The notes beneath the pieces are model-generated. The model did no database searches. It had not been told where the DNA came from and saw only the letters and a program-made list of their open reading frames with translations. Source: Candidatus Aminicenantota bacterium (GTDB lineage: Bacteria; Acidobacteriota; Aminicenantia; Aminicenantales; Saccharicenantaceae). Taken from it: 6,398 bases of DNA. Positions 1-6,146 of this stretch are shown piece by piece. A program made the position numbers and the translations under genes. Location of the stretch: assembly GCA_026393955.1 (NCBI GenBank), contig JAPKZE010000361.1:1-6398 (forward strand), read 5' to 3'. Numbering within the stretch: position 1 is the stretch's first letter; every line of letters starts with the position of its first letter.

Positions 1-105
1 GCCTTCGCCGAGCCGCTGTTCGCCAAGATGAAGGACATCGCCGAGAAGGACATCCCGGAGCTCAACAAGCGGCTGGCCGCCAAAGGCGTGCCGTATATCA
101 AATAA
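1..105 (+). CDS. C-terminal end of an unidentified protein (partial)
   Basis: Frame 1 is open from the window edge to a TAA at 103-105 and gives 34 residues, ending in GVPYIK. The fragment is charged and probably helical (alternating K/E/D with L/I, for example the stretch MKDIAEKDIPELNKRL). Codon use is GC-rich like the neighbouring genes, and the next gene begins 30 bp downstream on the same strand, so this is very likely the true end of a real gene. The helix with a 'DIPELNK' run resembles the C-termini of sortilin/VPS10-type BNR-repeat proteins, often labelled glycosyl hydrolase, that occur in Acidobacteriota-like genomes. With so little sequence that is only a suggestion and no function is assigned. 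Confidence 0.75.
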   Translation, partial: AFAEPLFAKMKDIAEKDIPELNKRLAAKGVPYIK

Positions 106-125
106 AGAATAAGAATAAGAAGATC

Positions 126-130
126 GGAGG
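126..130 (+). promoter_or_regulatory. Shine-Dalgarno site of the serine hydrolase
   Basis: GGAGG lies 5 nt before the ATG at 136, a canonical ribosome binding site that fixes this start. The leader between the upstream stop and this site is purine-rich and contains a short AATAAG tandem repeat. No promoter is evident in the 30-bp gap, so read-through from the upstream gene is likely. Confidence 0.8.
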
Positions 131-135
131 TTAGA

Positions 136-1431
136 ATGAGCCGGACGAAGTCTTTTAGATTCTTGACATTAGCCCTATTGATGGGACTGGCGTTGCCGGT
201 CATTTCGGCCGATCTCCCGAAGGTCCGCCCGGAGATCGTCGGTCTGTCGACGGAGCGCCTGGCCCGGATCGGCGAGGTCATGCAGAAGTACGTCGACGAG
301 GGCCGGCTCGGCGGCGCGGTGGCGCTCGTCGCCCGGAGCGGCAAGGTGGCCTACCTCCAGGCCTTCGGGACGCTCGATCCGAGGACGGGGGCCCCGATGC
401 CGACCGACGCCGTCTTCCGCATCGCTTCGCAGACCAAGGCCGTGACCAGCGTCGCGGTCATGATCCTGTTCGAGGAGGGCAAGCTCCTGCTCAGCGATCC
501 CGTCTCGAAATACATCCCCGAATTCATGACGACGACGGTCGCCGTCCCGGACGAGATCAACAAAGGCAAGAAAGGACCGGGCTACACGATCGTCCCGTCC
601 AAACGTCAGATCACCGTCCGCGACCTGCTGACCCACACGGCCGGCATCTCCTACGGCGACGGCCCGGCCATGGACCTCTACAAGCAGGCCGGGATCCGGG
701 GCTGGTTCCTGGCCGACCGGGCCGAGCCCGTCGGCGAGGTCATCAAGCGGCTGGCCAAGCTGCCCTTCGACGCCCAGCCCGGCGAGAAGTTCATCTACGG
801 CTACAACACCGACATCCTCGGCTACCTCGTCGAGGTCGTGTCGGGGATGAGCCTGGCCGATTTCGTCCGCAAGAGGATCACCGAGCCGCTGGCGATGGCC
901 GACACCTCCTTCTTCCTGCCCGAGGAGAAGGCCGGCCGCCTGAGCGCGGTCTACGGCATCGGTCGGGACGGAAAAGCGGCGCTCGTCGACGACCCCAAGG
1001 ACGCCGCCTATGTCAAGGGCCCGCGGATGTGCTACGCCGGCGGGGCCGGCCTGCTCTCCACGGCCGAGGACTACGCCCGCCTCCTGCTCATGCTCCAGAG
1101 CGGCGGGGAGTGGGGCGGCGTCCACGTCCTCAGCCCGAAATCGGTCCAGCTCATGACCGTCGACCACTGCGGGCCCATCTACACGAGCCCGGGCCAGGGC
1201 TTCGGCCTCGGCTTCTGGGTGACGAAAGAGCTCGGCCGCAACGGTGAGCCCGGCTCGGTCGGGGCGTTCGGCTGGGGTGGCGCCTACCACACGACCTACT
1301 GGGTGGACCCGGCCGAGAAGCTCGTGGTCGTGTTCATGACCCAGCTCCTGCCGGCGACCGGCAGCGACGCCCACGCCAAGCTCAAGGCCCTCGTCTACCA
1401 GTCGATCGTCGAGTCCTTCGAGAAGCGCTAG
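136..1431 (+). CDS. Exported serine hydrolase, class C beta-lactamase/esterase family
   Basis: 431 residues with the fold of penicillin-binding, class C beta-lactamase-like enzymes (EstB, D-aminopeptidase, AmpC relatives). A signal peptide is visible: basic start (MSRTKSFR), hydrophobic core at residues 9-20 and a likely cleavage after V-I-S-A (residue 25), so the enzyme acts outside the cytoplasmic membrane. The nucleophile motif SxxK is S98-Q-T-K101 in the typical context RIASQTKAVTSVA. The second motif is Y221-G-Y-N in FIYGYNTDILGYLVE; Y221 is the likely catalytic tyrosine, with Y223 where classical enzymes have Asn. The third motif region is GWGG at 379-382, in place of KTG/HxG, followed by a strand with WVDP. 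The LLTHTAG block at 164-170 is also family-typical. The start is set by GGAGG at 126-130. The true substrate (beta-lactam, D-amino acid peptide, ester) cannot be told from sequence, and most family members of this length are not resistance enzymes. It lies 18 bp before the transporter gene in a probable operon. Confidence 0.93.
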   Translation: MSRTKSFRFLTLALLMGLALPVISADLPKVRPEIVGLSTERLARIGEVMQKYVDEGRLGGAVALVARSGKVAYLQAFGTLDPRTGAPMPTDAVFRIASQTKAVTSVAVMILFEEGKLLLSDPVSKYIPEFMTTTVAVPDEINKGKKGPGYTIVPSKRQITVRDLLTHTAGISYGDGPAMDLYKQAGIRGWFLADRAEPVGEVIKRLAKLPFDAQPGEKFIYGYNTDILGYLVEVVSGMSLADFVRKRITEPLAMADTSFFLPEEKAGRLSAVYGIGRDGKAALVDDPKDAAYVKGPRMCYAGGAGLLSTAEDYARLLLMLQSGGEWGGVHVLSPKSVQLMTVDHCGPIYTSPGQGFGLGFWVTKELGRNGEPGSVGAFGWGGAYHTTYWVDPAEKLVVVFMTQLLPATGSDAHAKLKALVYQSIVESFEKR

Positions 1432-1449
1432 AGCGGTCCGCCCGGGCCC

Positions 1450-2664
1450 ATGAAGAAACAGATCCTGCTCTCCGCCTCGCTCTTCCACGCCCTGAACGAC
1501 GCGGCCTCGGTCATCACGCCGATGGTCTTCCCCCTCCTCCTGGCCCAGGGCTTCCTCATCGCCAACTACGCCCAGATCGGGATCCTGTCCAACCTGGGGC
1601 TCCTGACCTCGCTCGCGGTCCAGTTCCTGGTCGTCCGCATTTCCTACCGGAGCGAGTACCGGACGCTCATGGTCCTCAGCGGCCTCGGCCTGTGCGCCTC
1701 TCTGGCCGTCATTCCCTTGGCCCGGTCCTTCGGGACGCTCCTGCTGCTCTTCCTGGTCCTGCGCATCTTCTCCAGCTTCTACCATCCCATCGTCATCGCC
1801 TGGATCTCCAAGTCGCGGGCCGGGTCGGGCCGGGAGCTCGACGACGCCATGGGCATCCAGAGCGGCTCGGGCAACCTCGGCGTCGGCCTGGCCTACCTCA
1901 CGGTCGGCTTCCTGGCCCAGGGCTGGGGCTGGAAGACCCCTCTCTATGTTTGGGCGGTGTTCGGGCTCGTCCTGGCCGCCCTGGGCAGCTGGGCCCTGCG
2001 CGGCGTCTCGTCACGGAGCGAGGAGCGGCCGTCCCTCCAGCCGGCGGACTGGTGGCGGTCGCTCCGGGCCATCCGGCGTTTCGTCCCCGGGTTCCTTTTC
2101 GGCGGGGCCGGTTGGTCGGTGGCCGTTTATTATGCCCCCTCGCTTCTCCACAACAAGCACGGCATCCCCATGGGACAAACGGGCCTGTTCCTGGCCTTGT
2201 GGATCGGATTGGGGACCGTCACCGGATACGGCTACGGCATCTGGAGCCGCCGGTTCGGCCGCAAGACCGTCTTCATGGCCAGCCTGGGCGGCGCCGCCGC
2301 GGCCCTCTTCCTGCTCGGCTTCGCCACGACCAAGGGCCTGGCTGTCGCCGGCCTCCTGGCTTTCGGCGGCTTCCTCCTCATGACCTATCCTTCGCTCCAT
2401 ACCTTCGTCGGATCGACCGTGCCCGCCTCAGGCCAGACCATGGCCTTCAGCTGGGTCAGCAACATCCAGCTGCTCTCGGGGGCGCTCGTCTCGCTCATCG
2501 CCGGCGTCCTCTCGGACATCATCGGCATCTGGTTCCCCTTCGTCTTCACCGGGGTATTGACGCTGGCCGTATTCGCCTTTTACGCGCCCCGCGGGCCGGA
2601 GTTCTTCGGCGGGAAGGACGGCCAACCCGCGGAGGCGCCGATCGCGCCCGAAGGCGCGATCTGA
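1450..2664 (+). CDS. Major facilitator superfamily transporter, Fsr (fosmidomycin resistance)-like
   Basis: 404 residues, highly hydrophobic, with about 11-12 predicted membrane helices in two halves separated by a polar loop (about residues 184-208) and a short cytoplasmic tail. The N-terminal H13-A-L-N16-D17 motif in helix 1, and the SSFYHP block at 108-113 in helix 4, match the Fsr-like branch of MFS exporters (HFxND and S-x-x-x-HP). The loop motif A in the first half is degenerate (RISYRSEYR, 64-72), while the second-half copy is clearer (SRRFGRK, 266-272). The family exports small drugs or metabolites by proton antiport; the substrate here is unknown. ATG 1450 is the only usable start: seven codons upstream in the same frame is the hydrolase stop codon, and helix 1 motifs begin by residue 13. 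No Shine-Dalgarno is seen before it, so translation may depend on re-initiation after the hydrolase stop. The last codons form half of a strong hairpin shared with the convergent gene. Confidence 0.92.
   Translation: MKKQILLSASLFHALNDAASVITPMVFPLLLAQGFLIANYAQIGILSNLGLLTSLAVQFLVVRISYRSEYRTLMVLSGLGLCASLAVIPLARSFGTLLLLFLVLRIFSSFYHPIVIAWISKSRAGSGRELDDAMGIQSGSGNLGVGLAYLTVGFLAQGWGWKTPLYVWAVFGLVLAALGSWALRGVSSRSEERPSLQPADWWRSLRAIRRFVPGFLFGGAGWSVAVYYAPSLLHNKHGIPMGQTGLFLALWIGLGTVTGYGYGIWSRRFGRKTVFMASLGGAAAALFLLGFATTKGLAVAGLLAFGGFLLMTYPSLHTFVGSTVPASGQTMAFSWVSNIQLLSGALVSLIAGVLSDIIGIWFPFVFTGVLTLAVFAFYAPRGPEFFGGKDGQPAEAPIAPEGAI
2640..2661 (-). terminator. Strong stem-loop at the convergent gene junction, terminator-like
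   Basis: Perfect 9-bp inverted repeat, arm GATCGCGCC at 2640-2648 and arm GGCGCGATC at 2653-2661, with a 4-nt loop. In minus-strand RNA the loop is C(UUCG)G, an unusually stable tetraloop. It begins 5 nt after the stop codon of the minus-strand 118-residue gene and ends directly before the TGA of the plus-strand transporter, so it encodes that protein's last residues. There is no T-tract on either side, so it is not a textbook intrinsic terminator. A transcript-end stabiliser, factor-assisted terminator or bidirectional block on read-through are all possible. The structure is seen directly; the role is inferred. Confidence 0.6.
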
Positions 2665-2666
2665 GG

Positions 2667-3023
2667 TCAGGCCTCTTCCGGGACGGGACGCCTCCGCTTC
2701 CACAGACGGCAGAACACGGCGTAGTCGAAGACCCCGAGGAGGGCGATGACGGCCATCGTCCCGATCCATTGGGCGGACCGGACCCTCACCGCCGCTCCGT
2801 CCCGGGAGTTGTTCCTGGCCGCCAGATAAGAGGGGAGGAACATCGTCGCCTTCCGTGGAAAGGTCGTCTTGAAGACGAGGCTCGAGCTCGGATCCTGGCG
2901 GAGCTGGGCTGTTCTCGTCGTCACCGGGACGGCCAGCAGGGCGATCAGGAACAGAGACCCGAATAACGCCAGGACGGCCTTGGCGCACGGCCGGGCCGGC
3001 GGCTTAGGGATTTCTTCGCACAT
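2667..3023 (-). CDS. Small two-helix membrane protein of unknown function
   Basis: 118 residues starting MCEEIPKPPARPCAK. I do not recognise a family. Two hydrophobic helices are visible, about residues 15-34 (AKAVLALFGSLFLIALLAVP) and 86-106 (WIGTMAVIALLGVFDYAVFC). Between them is a polar loop of about 50 residues with many Ser, Arg and Asn, and the tail is basic (KRRRPVPEEA). By the positive-inside rule both ends face the cytoplasm and the loop is extracytoplasmic. ATG 3021-3023 is preceded 7 nt upstream by a weak purine-rich GAGAGAG. The frame stays open far upstream through the carboxykinase gene, but that part is antisense-style shadow with low-complexity Arg/Pro/Gly content; the coding character changes at this ATG. 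It lies 89 bp downstream of the carboxykinase on the same strand, without a clear promoter of its own, so co-transcription is possible. Its stop is 2 bp from the convergent transporter stop. Confidence 0.7.
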   Translation of the reverse strand: MCEEIPKPPARPCAKAVLALFGSLFLIALLAVPVTTRTAQLRQDPSSSLVFKTTFPRKATMFLPSYLAARNNSRDGAAVRVRSAQWIGTMAVIALLGVFDYAVFCRLWKRRRPVPEEA

Positions 3024-3112
3024 GACACAGCTCTCTCGACGCGGGTCATTGAGAATACTCGCGGCGGGGCGGGGGCGTTTATCCCCGGAGAGAGGCGGGC
3101 GGGGCGACCGGC

Positions 3113-4879
3113 TCAGCGGACCTGGCGCTCGAGCTTCTCGTACTGCTCGCGGATCTCGGCCGGCAGGCGGCCCTTGTAGGGCTTGAGGAAGTCCCGGATC
3201 CCGTCGACCTCGGACTTCCAGTCCTTGATCCGGACCTCGAACAGCTTCTCGAGCTTGTCCTTGGGCATGTCGAGCCCGGTCATGTCGAGGTCCTCGACCC
3301 GCGGCACCAGGCCGGCCGGGGTCTCGCGGGCCGGCACGGCGCCGGTCACCCGGTCGATGACCCACTTGAGGACGCGCATGTTGTCGCCGAAGCCCGGCCA
3401 GATGAACTTGCCCCGGTCGTCGGTCCGGAACCAGTTGACCCCGAAGATCTTGGGCGGCCGCGTCATGCGGTTGCCCATATTGAGGTAGTGGCGCCAGTAG
3501 TCGGCCATGTTGTAGCCGCAGAAGGGGAGCATGGCCATCGGGTCGCGCCGCACGACGCCGACCTGCCCGGTGGCCGCGGCGGTCGTCTCCGAGCCCATCC
3601 GCGCGCCCATGAAGACGCCGTGGGCCCAATTGAAGCCCTCGATGACGAGCGGGATGAGCTGGGTGCGGCGGCCGCCGAAGATGATGGCCGAGATAGGCAC
3701 CCCCTGGGGGTTCTCGGCCTGCTTGTCCAGCATGGGCGAGTTGACGATCTGGGCCGTGAACCGGGAGTTGGGGTGGGCCGCCTTGGTCCCCAGCGCCGGC
3801 GTCCAGGGCTTGCCCTGCCAGTCCAGAAGATGTTCGGGGACGGGGCCGTCGAGGCCCTCCCACCAGGGCTCGTTCGTGTCCGTGTTCAGGGCGACGTTGG
3901 TGAACAGGGTCGGGTTGAAGGCGCCCCGCTGGATGGTCTTCATCATGTTGGGGTTCGTCTTCATGGACGTCCCCGGCGCCACTCCGAAATATCCGGCCTC
4001 GGGATTGATGGCCCAGAGGCGGCCGTCGGGGCCGATGTTGAGCCAGGCGATATCGTCGCCGAGCGTCCAGACCCGGTAGCCGGGCAGGGCCGATTCCATC
4101 ATGGCCAGGTTGGTCTTGCCGCAGGCGCTCGGCAGGGCGGCCGTGACGTAAGTCGTCTTCCCGCGGTGGTCCTCGATGCCCATGATGACCATGTGCTCGG
4201 CCAGCCAACCCTGCTTGTAGCCGAGGAACGAGCCGATCCGGAGGGCGACGCACTTCTTGCCGAGCAGGGCGTTGCCGCCGTAGCCCGAGCCGACGCTCCA
4301 GACCAGGCCCTCCTCGGGGAAGTGCATGATGTAGCGGCGGTCGGGGTCGAGCGTGCCGATCGAGTGGAAGCCCTTGATGAAATCTTCGCGGTTGCGCAGC
4401 TTCTCCAGGATGGCCGAGCCGATGCGGGTCATGATGCGCATGCTGACGGCGACGTAGCTCGAATCCGTGATCATCATGCAGGCTTTGGCGTACGGCGAGT
4501 CGGGGTGGCCCATCATGTACGGGATGACGTACATGGTCCGGCCGGCCATACAGCCGTCCGAGAGCGCCGTCATGAGCTTCTTGGCCTTGCCGATGTCCAT
4601 CCAGTTGTTGTTCGGCCCGGCCGCCTCCTTGGTCGGATGGCAGACGAAGGTCAGGTGCTCGACCCGGGCGACGTCGGTGGGGGAGGAGCGGTGGAGATAG
4701 GCCGTCGGCCAGGTCTTGTGGTTGAGCGGCTGGAAGACCGGCCCGTTGAGGCGCTCCTCGTTCAGGCCGATCTCGAGCAGGCGCCAGGCCTCGCCGTCGG
4801 AGCCGTCGCACCAGTAGACGCGGGCCGGCTTGGCCAATCGTTCCTGGTCGGCGACCCAGCGTTCGGCGGCGGATATCAT
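3113..4879 (-). CDS. pckG: Phosphoenolpyruvate carboxykinase (GTP)
   Basis: 588 residues, near the usual 590-625 of GTP-type PEPCK. It is a cytosolic enzyme interconverting oxaloacetate plus GTP with PEP, CO2 and GDP, the entry step of gluconeogenesis or, reversed, an anaplerotic carboxylation. The GTP-type P-loop PSACGKTN is at 250-257, including the reactive Cys253; the ATP-type GxxGTGKT is absent. Mn ligands equivalent to those of vertebrate PEPCK are K209 (GKKC), H229 (AEHM) and D276 (GDDIAW). Substrate-site elements AGRTMYVIP (112-120), GSGYGG (197-202) and GGRR (402-405) are intact. The guanine-binding aromatic region KFIWPGFGDN (491-500) is present. The mobile active-site lid is probably the ETTAAATG segment near 431-438. 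All key residues are intact, so it should be active. ATG 4877-4879 has GAGG 6 nt upstream and a strong promoter in the 73-bp gap before it, so it can be expressed independently of the acyltransferase gene. Confidence 0.98.
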   Translation of the reverse strand: MISAAERWVADQERLAKPARVYWCDGSDGEAWRLLEIGLNEERLNGPVFQPLNHKTWPTAYLHRSSPTDVARVEHLTFVCHPTKEAAGPNNNWMDIGKAKKLMTALSDGCMAGRTMYVIPYMMGHPDSPYAKACMMITDSSYVAVSMRIMTRIGSAILEKLRNREDFIKGFHSIGTLDPDRRYIMHFPEEGLVWSVGSGYGGNALLGKKCVALRIGSFLGYKQGWLAEHMVIMGIEDHRGKTTYVTAALPSACGKTNLAMMESALPGYRVWTLGDDIAWLNIGPDGRLWAINPEAGYFGVAPGTSMKTNPNMMKTIQRGAFNPTLFTNVALNTDTNEPWWEGLDGPVPEHLLDWQGKPWTPALGTKAAHPNSRFTAQIVNSPMLDKQAENPQGVPISAIIFGGRRTQLIPLVIEGFNWAHGVFMGARMGSETTAAATGQVGVVRRDPMAMLPFCGYNMADYWRHYLNMGNRMTRPPKIFGVNWFRTDDRGKFIWPGFGDNMRVLKWVIDRVTGAVPARETPAGLVPRVEDLDMTGLDMPKDKLEKLFEVRIKDWKSEVDGIRDFLKPYKGRLPAEIREQYEKLERQVR

Positions 4880-4885
4880 GTCAGG

Positions 4886-4889
4886 CCTC
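4886..4889 (-). promoter_or_regulatory. Ribosome binding site of pckG
   Basis: GAGG on the minus strand, 6 nt before the ATG. A second purine block, GGAAG at 4892-4896, lies further upstream and is too distant to be the main site. Together with the promoter position this gives a very short leader of roughly a dozen bases. Confidence 0.55.
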
Positions 4890-4897
4890 GGCTTCCT

Positions 4898-4926
4898 TTT
4901 TTATCAGTAATAAAACGGACTGTCAA
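4898..4926 (-). promoter_or_regulatory. Sigma-70-type promoter for pckG with extended -10
   Basis: On the minus strand a perfect -35 TTGACA (4926-4921) is followed by a 17-bp spacer and the -10 TAAAAA (4903-4898), which matches 4 of 6 consensus positions and is preceded by TGA, the extended -10 element. The region is the most AT-rich in the surrounding sequence. Transcription would start near 4891, about 12 nt upstream of the pckG ATG. The hexamers and spacing are seen directly; activity is inferred. Confidence 0.7.
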
Positions 4927-4931
4927 CGAGC

Positions 4932-4941
4932 GGACATGTCC
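4932..4941. promoter_or_regulatory. Palindrome just upstream of the pckG promoter, possible operator
   Basis: GGACATGTCC is a perfect 10-bp palindrome lying 5 bp beyond the -35 element of the pckG promoter, centred near -45 relative to the predicted start site. That position suits an activator or repressor dimer. Several 10-bp palindromes are expected by chance in a window this size, so only the position makes it notable. Confidence 0.3.
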
Positions 4942-4952
4942 CCATTCGGGCG

Positions 4953-6023
4953 TCAGACCTGGATCTCGTAGACGACGGGGATGCCGGCGAGCGAGATGGC
5001 CGGGTTGAACGTCCAGGAGACGAGGTTGACCGCCCGGGGGAAGGGGATGAAGCGGGCCCGGTAGAAGGGCCCGGCCGGCCAGCCGCGCTTGGTGAAGTCG
5101 ATCGTGGCCGCGAAGCCGTCCGCTTTGATGCGGGTGAGATAGGCCCGCAGGAACGCGGTCCGCTCGGCCGGGGAGGAGCCGGGGAAGGCGACGTGGTTGA
5201 TCCAGGCGTAGGGCACGACCGTTTTCCCCAGCTGGTCGTGCCGGACAAAGTTGATCATCGCCTGGACGCGGCCGTCCTTTTCCCAGACCAGGGTCCGGGC
5301 GACCTCGGGCGTGTCGAGCTCGACGGCCAGATCCTTCTTGTCCCAGGCCAGGGCCAGCCGGACCGAGTCCTTGTAGCGGTCGAGGAGGGCGTGGCAGGCG
5401 TCGAGGTCGGCGGGCCGGTAGTCCCGCAGATCGACGCCCGGCGCGGCTTTGGGCGGCTTGTGGACGCCGAGCAGGCGGATGGCCGCCTTCTCGTAGCCCT
5501 TGAGGCCCTCGGCGCCGTCGACGCGGTCGAGGTCGAGGACGCGGGCCATGACCGCGGACTTGCGGATCCGCTCGATGCGCTGGCCCTCCGCGATGAACTT
5601 GCCCATCATCTTCGTCGACCGGTGCCCCGTCTCGAGGGTCAGGAGAGAAAAGTCGAAGCCGTACTTCCTGTTGAGGTCCACGGCCGTCCGGATGATCTCG
5701 AGAGCGAGGCCTTGGCGAAGATATTCCTTCCGCACGACCAGGAGGCAGCTGTAGACGGCGCCGTAGATCTTCCCTTGGAAATGGAATTTTTCCGGCAGGT
5801 TGGCCAGAAAGCCGACGATCTCGCCGTCCTTGTAGGCCCCGAGCAGGAGGTCGCGCCGGTCGGCGGGGATGCGGTCGAAGAGATAGCGCAGAAAGGCCGG
5901 CCGGTAGAAATTGGGGAAGGAGGCCTGGCCGTACTCGTCGCGCCAGGAGGCGTGGGCCATGCGCTCGAGGCCCTCGTAGTCGCCGCGGAACGGTTCGATG
6001 GAGAGACCGGCGATCTTGCTCAT
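4953..6023 (-). CDS. Two-domain GNAT-family acyltransferase
   Basis: 356 residues from ATG 6023. The first half (about 8-160) is a GNAT domain: strands GAYKDGEIVGFLANLP (62-77) and VYSCLLVV (90-97), then the acyl-CoA pyrophosphate-binding motif A with L102-R-Q-G-L-A107, and LLTLET (127-132). The second half (about 198-356) looks like another, degenerate GNAT fold: LRDYRPADLDACHALL, then VWEKDGRVQAMINFV (246-260), then a helix and ADGFAATIDF (301-310), without a clear motif A. This pattern of an N-terminal catalytic and C-terminal degenerate GNAT unit recalls N-myristoyltransferase and other tandem GNAT proteins. It should be cytosolic and transfer an acyl group from acyl-CoA to an amine; the substrate is unknown. 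A TTG 33 nt upstream (6056) would add 11 residues, but ATG 6023 has GGAGG with 5-nt spacing and a fitting promoter, and is preferred. The gene is divergent from the right-edge gene and 73 bp upstream of pckG. Confidence 0.88.
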   Translation of the reverse strand: MSKIAGLSIEPFRGDYEGLERMAHASWRDEYGQASFPNFYRPAFLRYLFDRIPADRRDLLLGAYKDGEIVGFLANLPEKFHFQGKIYGAVYSCLLVVRKEYLRQGLALEIIRTAVDLNRKYGFDFSLLTLETGHRSTKMMGKFIAEGQRIERIRKSAVMARVLDLDRVDGAEGLKGYEKAAIRLLGVHKPPKAAPGVDLRDYRPADLDACHALLDRYKDSVRLALAWDKKDLAVELDTPEVARTLVWEKDGRVQAMINFVRHDQLGKTVVPYAWINHVAFPGSSPAERTAFLRAYLTRIKADGFAATIDFTKRGWPAGPFYRARFIPFPRAVNLVSWTFNPAISLAGIPVVYEIQV

Positions 6024-6028
6024 GGCGT

Positions 6029-6033
6029 CCTCC
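6029..6033 (-). promoter_or_regulatory. Shine-Dalgarno site deciding the acyltransferase start
   Basis: GGAGG on the minus strand with 5-nt spacing (ACGCC) to the ATG at 6023. The alternative TTG at 6056 lacks a comparable site at proper distance and would lie upstream of the predicted transcription start, so the shorter protein is favoured. Confidence 0.75.
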
Positions 6034-6055
6034 GGGCGGGGCGGAAATATGGCCA

Positions 6056-6084
6056 AGTCTCCGCGAACGGGGAGGAATTGTCAA
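6056..6084 (-). promoter_or_regulatory. Candidate sigma-70 promoter for the acyltransferase gene
   Basis: On the minus strand a perfect TTGACA (6084-6079), a 17-bp spacer and a weak -10 GAGACT (6061-6056) that keeps the two most important positions (second A, last T). The start site would fall near 6049, giving a leader of about 26 nt with the GGAGG inside it. The -35 is convincing; the -10 matches only 3 of 6 positions. Confidence 0.45.
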
Positions 6085-6100
6085 GGATTCGCTCCGAAAG

Positions 6101-6126
6101 CCGGCCCCTCTATCCGCCGGGGCCGG
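6101..6126. repeat. Inverted repeat in the divergent intergenic region
   Basis: Perfect 8-bp arms CCGGCCCC (6101-6108) and GGGGCCGG (6119-6126) separated by 10 nt. It lies upstream of both divergent genes: about 17 bp beyond the -35 of the acyltransferase promoter and 20 bp before the right-edge gene. It could be an operator dyad or, in a transcript of the plus strand, a leader hairpin. All-G/C arms arise more readily by chance in a GC-rich genome, so the function is unproven. Confidence 0.35.
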
Positions 6127-6146
6127 GATGCGGTAAAATGATGAAC

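Noticed and set aside
162..190. TTGACA inside the signal-peptide codons of the hydrolase as an internal promoter
   Set aside because: The position 17 bp downstream has no -10-like hexamer, and the downstream gene start is far away.
175..1785. Long minus-strand open frame of 536 codons opposite the hydrolase
   Set aside because: It is antisense to a gene with intact catalytic motifs, and its translation is a low-complexity Gly/Asp/Glu/Arg-rich product typical of GC-rich shadow frames.
2666..2675. Ten-base match GTCAGGCCTC here and at 4880-4889
   Set aside because: A short GC-rich match in unrelated positions (a stop codon region and the pckG leader), probably chance; no extension on either side.
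1692..2966. Plus-strand open frame of 424 codons overlapping the transporter and running into the convergent gene
   Set aside because: The product is Arg/Pro/Gly/His-rich without domains; the transporter frame has clear membrane helices and family motifs.
3024..3112. Possible terminator between pckG and the small membrane gene (CGGGG and CCCCG around an 8-nt loop)
   Set aside because: Only 5 bp in a G/C-homopolymeric region with several alternative pairings and no T-tract, so not supportable.
3024..4811. Apparent 714-residue minus-strand protein fusing a long N-terminal part to the small membrane protein
   Set aside because: The upstream portion overlaps pckG in another frame and is Arg/Pro-rich shadow; only the part from ATG 3023 has coding character.
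3488..5008. Plus-strand open frame of 506 codons opposite pckG
   Set aside because: Antisense shadow of a highly conserved enzyme; the translation is Gly/Arg/Val/Asp-biased and lacks recognisable motifs.
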